A program made the translations under genes and the position numbers. This document shows, piece after piece, positions 55,201 to 63,215 of a stretch of DNA of 64,000 bases. The notes under the pieces are model-generated. The model was not told the DNA's origin, did no database searches, and saw nothing but the letters and a program-made list of their open reading frames with translations. This DNA is from CBDFMR01 sp965249765 (GTDB taxonomy: Bacteria; Bacteroidota; Bacteroidia; Chitinophagales; Saprospiraceae). The stretch is taken from the NCBI GenBank assembly GCA_965249765.1, contig CBDFMR010000005.1, positions 1,302,001 through 1,366,000 of the forward strand, written 5' to 3'. Positions within the stretch are counted from its first letter, which is position 1; the number at the start of each line of letters is the position of its first letter.

Positions 55201-55311
55201 ACTGGTAATGTGAATTTTGACCTGTCAGATCATCCTTCCGGGGTCTATTACGTGAGAGTAGTGGCGCAGGGAAAATCCACCGTAGCCAAAGTAGTGAGGA
55301 TCAAGAACTAG
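52273..55311 (+). CDS. Secreted M4 (thermolysin-like) metalloprotease with T9SS type A domain
   Basis: 1012 residues. A signal peptide (about 1-20), FTP/PepSY propeptide (about 30-250) and M4 catalytic domain (about 270-610) follow. The zinc motif is HEMSH in DVAGHEMSHGVIQSTANL, the third ligand is Glu in NESFADIFGAMMD, and GGVHINSGICNHAFYL holds the catalytic His region. A beta-propeller-like part (about 640-900) with repeated DDG and SKDGNRLAALS motifs comes next, then the type A signal IIYPNPTEGNLDVTI ending VAKVVRIKN. Likely an extracellular protease. Confidence 0.93.
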   Translation: MARLILTSLLITIGVYSNAQFKQVEPQNQRSLQGTIITPSGKLKAVSIDQNAVQYFSVDASNLPKLDVQLRVLARAKDNQPIYIESRSPVLGAMSRQGGISFLKECSKVLKVNNTDKEMVIKKETTDDQGILHIRLTQEYNGVKVYGGEVILHGYKYGQWTLTGRSFPTADINVIPAITMSSARQGAIENIGSISMSTDEEIRNFAGKDLSELVIYHDQGTPGLAYHFTIHKNLMESWEYFVDAQDGNIMKKFKSSCHLHDHGLEGSVDHASLVMDGPAFAMNETDGNGVSRDINTYDVGGTFYLIDGSRDMFNLSASNLPNEPVGAIWTLDGQRSPADNSFTYTHNTDGNNDGWNDLAVSAHYNAGVAYEYFKDVHSRNAINGSGGTVVSFINVNDPNSGGSMGNAFWSGSAMFYGNGDNAFHALPRGLDVAGHEMSHGVIQSTANLQYYGESGAMNESFADIFGAMMDRNDWKIGEDVVKTSFFPSGALRDLEDPNQGLPANDFGRGWQPQTVSQMYTGSEDNGGVHINSGICNHAFYLLATSIGKEKAEKIYYRALTQYLTMSSQFVDLRIAVEKSAQDLYGNTEVQAVQSAFSDVGIGAGPGGNYQDDVVVNPGDDLIIHTDQNRNDLIIVDNQLNLIANPLTDRNPVSRASVTDDGSEIVFVADDGHIYYYLIDYSTGNANETRLSEVGEWRNVVISKDGNRLAALSDNYNSSIYVYDLVTGADFEFELYNPTTADGIATGEVLYADALEFGFSGEKVMYDAANEITGSNGQSIEYWDIGLLEVWNNSADTWALGNIEKLFSQLPEGVSIGNPTFSKNSPYIIALDYISEDEYAVLGVNIETGDVGLLFENQGLGYPSYSRADDKLLFDAPWSGGIDIGVLDVQSDKITAVQGSEVFFKEEARWGVWYANGQRPVAVTDVDASTGKLIIYPNPTEGNLDVTINGELHGSLRLSLVNVDGKLIEEKILDEHSTGNVNFDLSDHPSGVYYVRVVAQGKSTVAKVVRIKN

Positions 55312-55340
55312 ATGTCCTGAGACATACTTCTATAAATCGT

Positions 55341-56309
55341 GTGCTGATAATTCGATTTAGTTCGATGGGAGATATCGTGCTTACTTCCCCTGTCATACGG
55401 TGTATGAAGGAACAGACAGGTGCACATGTTGATTTTCTTACCAAAGGTTCTTTTACTACAATTGTAGAAAGTAATCCACATGTCGACAATGTCATTATTT
55501 GGGATGAGAAGTCATGGCAAGAAGTGATCTCCAAGAACAAGTATGACGTGGTAGTAGACCTTCATAACAATCTCAGATCCAGGCGTGTCACAAGGAGAGT
55601 AAGATCTAAAGTGATCAGGTATAACAAGGGGAATATTAGGAAATGGTTGACGGTTAACTTAGGGAGAAAAGTGATGGATGGCAAGCACGTAGTAGATAGA
55701 TACTTTGAGGCACTTAAGGGAACAAATATTGTAAATGATGGTCAAGGGCTGGATTATTACATTCCAGACCATGTGATGACCAGTGTCAAGGAGAGGTACT
55801 TTAGTCTTAGCGCCACCAGTTTAGTCATCTCTTTGGGTGCCACATATTTTACAAAGCGGGTTCCTACAGATAAAATAATAGCCCTAGTTAACAGTACGGA
55901 TTTTAACATCCTCCTCATAGGAGGAGAAGATGTAGCCTCAGAGGCTCAGAAAATTGTGAGTAAGTCAACCAAGCCGGTAACCAACCTTTGTGGGAAGACT
56001 ACCATTCATGAGACTGCTGCAATAATATCGCTATCCGATGTCTTACTGACAGGTGATACGGCAACGATGCATATAGGTGCTGCTGTACATACGAGGATGG
56101 TGAGCATCTGGGGAAGTACAATACCAGAGTTTGGGATGTCGGCCTACTACGGTGATAAGGATACCAGGAATGTCAATCTTCAAGTCAGCGGATTGAGTTG
56201 TCGACCTTGTAGTAAGTTGGGATTTGAGAGTTGCCCGAAGGGACATTTTAGGTGTATGAATGACATAATGGATGAGAAGATATTGAGTGCCGTAAAATCT
56301 CAACTATAG
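55341..56309 (+). CDS. Glycosyltransferase family 9 (heptosyltransferase-like)
   Basis: 322 residues. The N-terminus IIRFSSMGDIVLTSPVIRCM and the central ITLSD-like SDVLLTGDTATMHIGAAVHT region match GT9 enzymes that add heptose to lipopolysaccharide core. A Cys cluster near the C-terminus (CRPCSKLGFESCPKGHFRC) is typical of the family. The start is a GTG at 55341; the only ATG upstream is immediately followed by a stop. Confidence 0.88.
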   Translation: MLIIRFSSMGDIVLTSPVIRCMKEQTGAHVDFLTKGSFTTIVESNPHVDNVIIWDEKSWQEVISKNKYDVVVDLHNNLRSRRVTRRVRSKVIRYNKGNIRKWLTVNLGRKVMDGKHVVDRYFEALKGTNIVNDGQGLDYYIPDHVMTSVKERYFSLSATSLVISLGATYFTKRVPTDKIIALVNSTDFNILLIGGEDVASEAQKIVSKSTKPVTNLCGKTTIHETAAIISLSDVLLTGDTATMHIGAAVHTRMVSIWGSTIPEFGMSAYYGDKDTRNVNLQVSGLSCRPCSKLGFESCPKGHFRCMNDIMDEKILSAVKSQL

Positions 56310-56483
56310 AAAATAGTAGATAGTTGCGAATTTATTTGCTCACCTACACACTGTGAGTAGTATTTTTGAATTTCGACAATTCAACCATTACCTACGACAA
56401 ATAGAAGACAAACAGTAAACTATTATCCGATTAGGTTGTGTTAATGATTCTGTATATTACCTTAGACCAATAAAACAAGCAAA

Positions 56484-57332
56484 ATGACATTTGAAAACAA
56501 ACAAAAATCAACGTTCGTCAATCAATCCAAGCTACTCAAGTACATCATCTTCGGCTTCCTATTTTTCCTACTCATGTCCATTCTCACGAGTACGACCTTC
56601 TTGACCATAGACCCAGGAGAGAAAGGGGTATTATTTAAGAGATTTGGAGGAGGACTGGATAAAGACAATATCTATGGTGAAGGATTTCATGTCGTTGCGC
56701 CATGGAATAAGATGATCATATATGATGTCAGGACAAATGAAGGCCTCGAACAGATGGAAGTACTTTCCAAAAATGGTCTAAGCATCGTCGTTGAGTTGTC
56801 TTACCGCTATGAGCCACAGCATGATAAAATAGGATACCTGCATGGTGAGATAGGTGCAGATTACCTACGTAGGATTATTGTTCCTGAGATTAGATCGGCT
56901 ACGAGGGAAGTGATAGGAAAGTACCTTCCAGAGGAGTTGTACTCCACCAAGCGAGAAGCCATCCAGGATGAGATCTATACACGTACCCAGGAAGCCATAG
57001 GAGAAAAGCATCTAAACCTGGATGCTATACTTATCAGAGAAGTTGCCCTTCCGCCAAAGCTCAAAGCAGCAATCGAGCAGAAGCTGGAAGAAGAACAGCT
57101 ATCTTTCCAGTTTGATTTCAAGCTAGATAGAGAGCGTAAGGAAGCAGAAAGAAAAATAATCGAGGCTGAGGCCAAGGCGGCAGCAAATAGGATTTTGAAT
57201 GCCTCACTCACGTCGAATATTCTTAAAGACAAGGGTATAGAAGCGACGCTCGAGCTGGCCAAATCTCCCAATAGCAAGGTAGTGATTGTGGGAAGTGGGG
57301 AGGGTGGATTACCTCTTATTCTGAATAATTAG
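56484..57332 (+). CDS. Prohibitin-like SPFH membrane protein
   Basis: 282 residues. One transmembrane helix (about 17-38) is followed by an SPFH/band 7 domain (TIDPGEKGVLFKRFGG ... YRYEPQHDKIGYLHGEIGAD, then IVPEIRSATREVIGKY) and an alpha-helical coiled coil. Such proteins form rings in the membrane and often regulate FtsH-type proteases. No protease is adjacent. Confidence 0.88.
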   Translation: MTFENKQKSTFVNQSKLLKYIIFGFLFFLLMSILTSTTFLTIDPGEKGVLFKRFGGGLDKDNIYGEGFHVVAPWNKMIIYDVRTNEGLEQMEVLSKNGLSIVVELSYRYEPQHDKIGYLHGEIGADYLRRIIVPEIRSATREVIGKYLPEELYSTKREAIQDEIYTRTQEAIGEKHLNLDAILIREVALPPKLKAAIEQKLEEEQLSFQFDFKLDRERKEAERKIIEAEAKAAANRILNASLTSNILKDKGIEATLELAKSPNSKVVIVGSGEGGLPLILNN

Positions 57333-57411
57333 AAGCAGAAAATTAGCAAGACAAAGAAAAGAGATGCAACTTAATTCATATGATAAGGTTGTTATCTACG
57401 TTATAATAGCG

Positions 57412-57419
57412 TAATTTTG
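57412..57419 (+). promoter_or_regulatory. -7 promoter box of the bamD operon
   Basis: TAATTTTG followed by C is a full extended consensus and ends seven bases before the bamD ATG at 57427, so the mRNA probably has little or no leader. Confidence 0.65.
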
Positions 57420-57426
57420 CACGCTT

Positions 57427-58224
57427 ATGAAAATGAGGTTGGTTCTTTTTATATTTTTGGGAGTGATAATGTCGTCTTGTCGGACTGAATTTGAGAAGAT
57501 TCGTACCAGTAATGATCCTGTATCTATACACGAGAAGGCCCATAATTATTATGAGAATGAAGATTATGTCAAGGCCAATTCTCTTTACGAAATAGTAATA
57601 CCCTATTACCGTGGTAGGGAGCAGGCAGAGAAAATTTTTTATAACTACGCCTATGGGCACTATCATCTCGGGCAGTACATCTTAGCTTCTCACTACTTCA
57701 AGAATTTTACAAGCACTTTTTATAATAGTGATAAGAGAGAAGAGGCTGCCTATATGAGTGCTTATTCGCATTACAAGTTATCACCTTCTGCTAAGTTGGA
57801 TCAGAGTTATTCTCAAGAAGCCATAGAGGCATTTCAGGCATTTGTCAATAACTATTCTCACAGTGATCGGGTGGAGACATGCAATGAGCTTATCGATGAG
57901 ATGAGGGACAAAATGGAGGAAAAAGCATTCATGGAGGGAAAGCTGTACTACAATATTGGACAGTATATTTCGGCAGTGACATCATTTGACAATATGCTTC
58001 AGGAATTTCCTGATACTAAAAAAGATGAGGACATCAGGTACCTTATTGTAAAGGCAGGGTTTGAGTTAGCTCAAAAAAGCATCTACACAAAGCAAGAAGA
58101 AAGATACACCGAGGTCCTTCGACGATACGACCTCTTTGTAAAAAAATATCCCAGATCTGAATACATGTCTGAGATAGATCAAGTAAGAGAATCTACATTG
58201 GAAGAACTTAAAAAATTTAATTAA
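57427..58224 (+). CDS. bamD: Outer membrane assembly lipoprotein BamD
   Basis: 265 residues. The lipobox is IMSSC with Cys near residue 18, followed by five TPR-like repeats (KAHNYYENEDYVKANSLYEI, YNYAYGHYHLGQYILASHYF and so on). BamD partners BamA in inserting outer-membrane beta-barrels. Its stop TAA shares an A with the ATG of rpoZ (TAATG). The order bamD-rpoZ-coaBC is conserved in the phylum. Confidence 0.92.
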   Translation: MKMRLVLFIFLGVIMSSCRTEFEKIRTSNDPVSIHEKAHNYYENEDYVKANSLYEIVIPYYRGREQAEKIFYNYAYGHYHLGQYILASHYFKNFTSTFYNSDKREEAAYMSAYSHYKLSPSAKLDQSYSQEAIEAFQAFVNNYSHSDRVETCNELIDEMRDKMEEKAFMEGKLYYNIGQYISAVTSFDNMLQEFPDTKKDEDIRYLIVKAGFELAQKSIYTKQEERYTEVLRRYDLFVKKYPRSEYMSEIDQVRESTLEELKKFN

Positions 58225-58610
58225 TGCCTGATATTAAAAATCGTGTTCAGGGAGTAAATCCCAATATCGAAGCGCGTTCTATGCATTCTCTCGTCGGTGA
58301 GACAGAGAACATCTATGAGTCTATCGTCATCATGTCCAGTAGAGCTAGACAGCTTGCTGTTGATATCAAAGAAGAGCTTCATGGGAAATTGGAGGAATTT
58401 GCTACTACGACAGATACGATAGAAGAGGTGCATGAAAATAAAGAGCAGATAGAAATCTCAAAATTCTACGAGCGCCTTCCCAATCCTGCAGTCATTTCCA
58501 TCAATGAGTTTGTCGATGACAAAATAGATTACAGATATAGAGGTGATGAAATTGTTGAGGCTGAGACATCGGTGGAATCTAAAGACACCAAGGATACTAA
58601 AAAAGCTTAA
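58224..58610 (+). CDS. rpoZ: RNA polymerase omega subunit (Bacteroidota type)
   Basis: 128 residues. ENIYESIVIMSSRARQLAVDIKEEL contains the omega-family RARQ-like core that binds beta-prime. The rest is charged and divergent, as in Bacteroidota omega proteins. Assignment relies on this core and on its place between bamD and coaBC. Confidence 0.82.
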   Translation: MPDIKNRVQGVNPNIEARSMHSLVGETENIYESIVIMSSRARQLAVDIKEELHGKLEEFATTTDTIEEVHENKEQIEISKFYERLPNPAVISINEFVDDKIDYRYRGDEIVEAETSVESKDTKDTKKA

Positions 58611-58630
58611 GAAGCTCTTGTCCATTTATC

Positions 58631-59836
58631 ATGGAATCTTTACATGACAAAAAAATTCTTTTAGCTGTAACAGGAAGCATAGCCGCATATAAGTCAGCCT
58701 TTCTTGTGCGCAACCTTATAAAGCAAGGATGCGATGTGAGAGTCATCATGACCAATGCCGCCTGTAGTTTTGTATCACCTCTTACCTTCTCTACATTGTC
58801 AAAGAACGAGGTTTATTCCTCGGTATCGTCTGGAGAATCATGGAACAACCATGTAGAGATGGGTCTTTGGGCTGATGCCATGGTAGTGGCTCCTTGTACA
58901 GCTACTACGCTAGCCAAGTTGGCTCATGGAATAGCTGACAATGTAGTCGTTGCGACCTACCTCAGTGCCAAATGTCCTGTGTTTATAGCACCTGCTATGG
59001 ACCTCGATATGTGGACTCATGAAAGCACAGTCGACAATATCTCTAAGGTAGAGTCCTATGGCAATGAAATCATACCTGTAGGTCATGGCGAGCTTGCCAG
59101 TGGTCTCGTAGGTGATGGACGGATGGCTGAGCCCATAGATATATGTAGACATCTAGCTGAGGCAATTGATAAAAAAAAAGACCTGATCAATAAAAAAGTA
59201 TTGATCACAGCAGGTCCTACTATAGAACACATCGACCCCATAAGATTTATAGGTAATCATAGCTCAGGTAAGATGGGCACGGCGCTAGCCCGAGAGTGTT
59301 CACTGCGGGGAGCAGATGTAACGCTCATTCTGGGACCTACATCCATCATTCCACCTACTCAGATCGATGTTGTTAAAGTAGAGACGTCAGCTCAGATGTA
59401 TACCGAGACTGCAACAAGGTTTAAAGATGCTGACATCACCATATTTGCAGCGGCAGTATCTGATTACAGACCCGAAACGGTTGCCAACGAGAAGATTAAG
59501 AAGGACAGCCCGAGCATTACCCTGGAACTGGTCAAGAATGTAGATATAGCTTATCAGCTAGGCAAGCAAAAAGTGGCAGGACAGATCAATGTGGGATTTG
59601 CTCTAGAAACACAGAATGAAGAAGAGTATGCGCAGAGAAAATTAGACAAGAAGAACTTTGACATGATTGTGCTCAACTCTCTCAGAGATAAGGGCGCAGG
59701 ATTTGGTCATGATACCAATAAGATATCCATCATAAAAAAGGACAATAAGATCACCGAGTATCAGTTAAAGTCAAAGCAAGAAGTATCGAAAGATATAGTC
59801 AACGAAATAGTATCAATCATAAGTGAAGAAAAATGA
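58631..59836 (+). CDS. coaBC: Bifunctional CoaBC (PPC decarboxylase / PPC synthase)
   Basis: 401 residues. The N-terminal flavoprotein decarboxylase domain (about 1-185) has LLAVTGSIAAYKSAFLVRNL and APAMDLDMWTHEST. The C-terminal synthetase (about 190-401) has ITAGPTIEHIDPIRFIGNHS then SGKMG and AAVSDYRPE. It turns 4'-phosphopantothenate and cysteine into 4'-phosphopantetheine. It overlaps the next gene by four bases. Confidence 0.96.
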   Translation: MESLHDKKILLAVTGSIAAYKSAFLVRNLIKQGCDVRVIMTNAACSFVSPLTFSTLSKNEVYSSVSSGESWNNHVEMGLWADAMVVAPCTATTLAKLAHGIADNVVVATYLSAKCPVFIAPAMDLDMWTHESTVDNISKVESYGNEIIPVGHGELASGLVGDGRMAEPIDICRHLAEAIDKKKDLINKKVLITAGPTIEHIDPIRFIGNHSSGKMGTALARECSLRGADVTLILGPTSIIPPTQIDVVKVETSAQMYTETATRFKDADITIFAAAVSDYRPETVANEKIKKDSPSITLELVKNVDIAYQLGKQKVAGQINVGFALETQNEEEYAQRKLDKKNFDMIVLNSLRDKGAGFGHDTNKISIIKKDNKITEYQLKSKQEVSKDIVNEIVSIISEEK

Positions 59837-60735
59837 AGCACCTAGTATATATATTATTAATGGTTCTCGGTACTTGCGGCATGACCGCTCAAGAGCTCAA
59901 TATCAAGGTCAAGGTAACTACACCCAAGCTCAAGCTGGCTGACCCGGCTGTATTCAAGGCAATGGAGACGGCGATATCAGAGTTTTACAACAATACAAAA
60001 TGGACAGAAGATGACTTCGATGATAACGAAAAAATAGAGGGTGATTTGCTGATAGCCATCACGGAAGAGATCTCTACCAATTCTTTTCTAGCTGACTTTA
60101 GACTGCAGACCATCAGACCTGTTTATCACTCATCGTATTCCACTCAGATTCTCAATCATGTAGACAAGGAAATCAGCATTACATTTACAGAGTATCAACC
60201 CATAGAAAATAATAAAAATGCTTATACGGATAACTTTTCATCGATATTGACTTTCTACGCCTACGTGATTTTAGGTTTTGACTATGATACGTTTGCACCA
60301 CTGGGTGGCGAGTCAAATTTCCAGATTGCACAGAACATCATCAACAACATACCGCCGTCAGTAAGTGACGCAGATCAGAGTTGGAGTGCTTTGGGACCTA
60401 AGAGAAGTCGCTACAAACTCATGGAAAACATCCTCAACCCTCGATGCAAGGACTACCGACAGGCATACTATGATTACCATCGGCATAGTATGGACCGCAT
60501 GGCAAGCGATGTCGATAATTCTGTCAATGTCATGCTCGAGGGACTCAAGTCTATTGACATCGTCAATCGCAATGTTCCTAATTCTATGATACTGGGAATG
60601 TTTGCCGATAGCAAGCGAGATGAGATTATCGAGATCTTTAAACCTGCAGATAAGAATGCTCGTACGTCAGTTTACAGAATCATGACTGCCATCGACCCTG
60701 CACAAGCAGATAGATACAACCCCCTCAAAAAGTAA
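59833..60735 (+). CDS. DUF4835 exported protein
   Basis: 300 residues with a signal peptide (to about residue 19, TCGMTAQ). The beginning TAQELNIKVKVTTPKLKLAD and FKAMETAISEFYNNTKW, then YVILGFDYDTFAPLGGESNF, are typical of DUF4835, which commonly follows coaBC in Bacteroidota. The function is unknown. It shares the bamD-purN transcript. Confidence 0.88.
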   Translation: MKHLVYILLMVLGTCGMTAQELNIKVKVTTPKLKLADPAVFKAMETAISEFYNNTKWTEDDFDDNEKIEGDLLIAITEEISTNSFLADFRLQTIRPVYHSSYSTQILNHVDKEISITFTEYQPIENNKNAYTDNFSSILTFYAYVILGFDYDTFAPLGGESNFQIAQNIINNIPPSVSDADQSWSALGPKRSRYKLMENILNPRCKDYRQAYYDYHRHSMDRMASDVDNSVNVMLEGLKSIDIVNRNVPNSMILGMFADSKRDEIIEIFKPADKNARTSVYRIMTAIDPAQADRYNPLKK

Positions 60736-60737
60736 GA

Positions 60738-61313
60738 ATGATCAGGCTGGCCATATGGGCTTCCGGTGGTGGCAGCAATGCCAAGGAAATAATAACGTAT
60801 TTTAAGGATCGTTCTGATATCAAGGTGGCTCTCGTGTTATCGAGCAAGCCCGCAGCAGGAGTCATAGCCATCGCTAAAACTCTAGGAATACCCTACAAAG
60901 TCATGATAAAAAAAGACTTCAGGGACCCCAAAGAAGTCCTTGATACGATGGAGTTGTATGGCGTGGATTGGATCATTTTGGCTGGATTTTTATTGAAAGT
61001 GCCTGAGAGCATCTTGAGGGTCTACAACGATAAGGTGATCAACATCCATCCAGGCTTATTACCCAAGTATGGTGGTAAGGGAATGTATGGCATAAATGTA
61101 CATAAAGCCGTGAAGCAAGCGGGTGAATCCGTCTCCGGCATAACGATACATCTCGCCAATGAAAACTATGATGAGGGACAGACCCTATTCCAGGCATCGA
61201 CTACAATTGATGCCTCGGACTCTCCTGAGGACATCGCTGCCAAGGTCTTACAGCTCGAGCATTATTACTATTCAAGGGTGATAGAGACGACAGTGGGAGG
61301 GGGTGGTATTTAA
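60738..61313 (+). CDS. purN: Phosphoribosylglycinamide formyltransferase PurN
   Basis: 191 residues. Transfers a formyl group from 10-formyl-THF in purine synthesis. Motifs: IWASGGGSNAKEII (phosphate site), ILAGFLLKVPESIL, and NIHPGLLPKYGGKGMYGINV with the catalytic Asn and His; the partner Asp lies in DEGQTLFQ. It ends in a 4-base overlap with a convergent gene. Confidence 0.94.
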   Translation: MIRLAIWASGGGSNAKEIITYFKDRSDIKVALVLSSKPAAGVIAIAKTLGIPYKVMIKKDFRDPKEVLDTMELYGVDWIILAGFLLKVPESILRVYNDKVINIHPGLLPKYGGKGMYGINVHKAVKQAGESVSGITIHLANENYDEGQTLFQASTTIDASDSPEDIAAKVLQLEHYYYSRVIETTVGGGGI

Positions 61314-61957
61314 GGAAAGACAAGTTGCCCTAAGAGGACAAACCAAAAGAAATACCCCATGCCTGTCCCTAAGAGACAACTGAGAGAAAGTAACAGCTTA
61401 CGCCGCATCGTCAATGAAGCTATAACATGGCAATAACCTATTATCCATGTAATGGCAGGAGCGACCAGAATAAAACTAAAAAATAAGGCGTTTATCATTA
61501 AATAGCCTGCCAGTTTTCGTTCATCTGTAAATGACGGATTGATTAAATCAAACGACCATGCAATCTCCATCACTAGAATGTATACTTGCCTGAGCAGAAA
61601 AGTACTCAAGAAAATGGCAATCCAATCCATTGGAGATAATGTGAAGAGTCTAGGTCTATAAATGATTAAATAAATCAACCCCAACAACCCTAGGAATAGG
61701 CTGGTAAGAACTCCTCTGAGCGTAACGATGAGGTCGTTTGTTATTAAGAGTGATTCCAGTTCGGTAGCATACCTTGATAAGTCTAAGTGGTATTTGTCTT
61801 CAAGTTGATAGTTGTAAGAAACTCGGTTATAATGAAAAGTAGGCACAACCCCGCATGATTTGGCAGCCAAATAGTGACCTGTTTCATGAAGGATTGTGCC
61901 AACTGGAATGACTATTAAAAAGAGAACATAGAATTTTATGTATGGAGTATTCGACAC
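61310..61957 (-). CDS. Polytopic membrane protein with HExxH motif
   Basis: 215 residues, about five hydrophobic segments. The first is followed by TILHETGHYLAAKSCG, an HExxH zinc-like motif as in site-2 metalloproteases (M50). A second conserved Asp region (NxxPxxDG) is not evident, so catalysis is uncertain. The start is a GTG at 61957. It begins three bases after the stop of the upstream ORF. Confidence 0.6.
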   Translation of the reverse strand: MSNTPYIKFYVLFLIVIPVGTILHETGHYLAAKSCGVVPTFHYNRVSYNYQLEDKYHLDLSRYATELESLLITNDLIVTLRGVLTSLFLGLLGLIYLIIYRPRLFTLSPMDWIAIFLSTFLLRQVYILVMEIAWSFDLINPSFTDERKLAGYLMINALFFSFILVAPAITWIIGYCHVIASLTMRRKLLLSLSCLLGTGMGYFFWFVLLGQLVFP

Positions 61958-61959
61958 TT

Positions 61960-62361
61960 TTATCTAGCCATTTTAAAATCTCTTAGTACTTGTGCTACGG
62001 TGTTGCCTTTGTATTTCTCAATATCATTGATAAGATTATCTATGGGATTTTTCCAGTCTTTCTGAATTGATAATGCCTTATATTTTACCAACATATCCGT
62101 TAAACCCTTTGCTAAATCTTCCGTTAGAAGAACATCATCTGTATATTCATCTGCGTTTTTAATAACATCCAATAAAGGGAAAATTTTTACAAGATTGTAT
62201 GTAGCTTCTAACCTAAGCGGAATCGGAATATTTAAGTCTTTCACGATAGAGCGGATGTCATAATAGTTAGATACATATTCCATGCCCTTTGGACTTAACA
62301 CCAGAAAACTATCCCTAAATGCGTACATATCAGAATATTGATACGCCAACTCTAGTAGGTC
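61960..62361 (-). CDS. CFI-box-like C-terminal segment, possibly part of the upstream broken gene
   Basis: About 130 codons with a candidate TTG start at 62349. AFRDSFLVLSPKGMEYVSNYYDIRSI resembles the CFI-box-type C-terminal segments of secreted proteins (FRD..L..S..G..YV..YY). The frame is the same as that of the preceding restored lipoprotein, separated from it only by TAG at 62362-62364. No signal peptide is present. It may therefore be the C-terminal half of one broken gene rather than an independent one. Confidence 0.45.
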   Translation of the reverse strand, partial: DLLELAYQYSDMYAFRDSFLVLSPKGMEYVSNYYDIRSIVKDLNIPIPLRLEATYNLVKIFPLLDVIKNADEYTDDVLLTEDLAKGLTDMLVKYKALSIQKDWKNPIDNLINDIEKYKGNTVAQVLRDFKMAR

Positions 62362-63113
62362 CTAAACGACATTATCTACTTTGTATAGTTCATCTTCATT
62401 ACTTTGTACACCGCAATCACTATCAAATGTATATTCGCATACTATCATCATTACGTTACAATCGTCTCCATTCCCATCAGGACAACCAATACACAAGGTT
62501 CAGGCTGCCATCCTGTATTCTTCATCTTGGTTCTTTTGTCTTGAGTCAACACTGATAAAATATCTACCGGTGACCAGTTTATTTTAGCCGCATCGACGTT
62601 GTTGTCTAAAAACAGATGATATGACCTATAACCTATAATATCAAGTTGGTTAAAAAGTATATAGGCCATTGAATTGGACATAACCCCTTTTACTGGAAAG
62701 CTGAATAACTTTTCTGATGAGCCTTCTTCGGTGATAGAAAAAAGGGACAAATGAGGAGTTCCGTTGATGATGTGATACACTCCCAGAACGTCAGCATCCC
62801 GAATGCTAATTTTATCAATGTCATAAATATTATCCTTTGTACCAAAAAAGGTTGCCACTGCAAAAACATCTTCAGCAGTTGTGCTCAAAATATTACTTAC
62901 ATAGTCCAGAATATTTTTATAATCACCGTGATCAAGGCGACTAATACCGGATGCATAGTAGTACTTTCCGTAAGGATAAGGCAAGAATTTCGTAGCAATG
63001 GTACCATCCTCCCCTATCGATAAAAGAGACGATTCTAACGTGAATGTCTCATGGTTTCCTTCTTTGCATGATGTCACACTGATCATCAATACAAGAAATA
63101 GCAATTTAATCAT
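62362..63113 (-). pseudogene. Lipoprotein gene with C-terminal frameshift
   Basis: The N-terminus is MIKLLFLVLMISVTSCKEG with lipobox TSC, followed by about 190 residues of unknown fold. The frame then runs to TAA at 62451 as PEPCVLVVLMGMETIVT, but the alternative frame encodes GCPDGNGDDCNVMMIVCEYT and DSDCGVQSNEDELYKVDNVV, a far more protein-like Cys-rich tail ending TAG. A single-base deletion near 62480 explains it. The function is unknown. Confidence 0.6.
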
Positions 63114-63215
63114 GAGAATTCCCTGATGCTTGCATCGGGTGTCGCATAATATTTAGCTTTAAAATATGGAAGACAGGCATATTGTAAAGAGTGACAACAG
63201 AAGTTTGTTGTTGTA

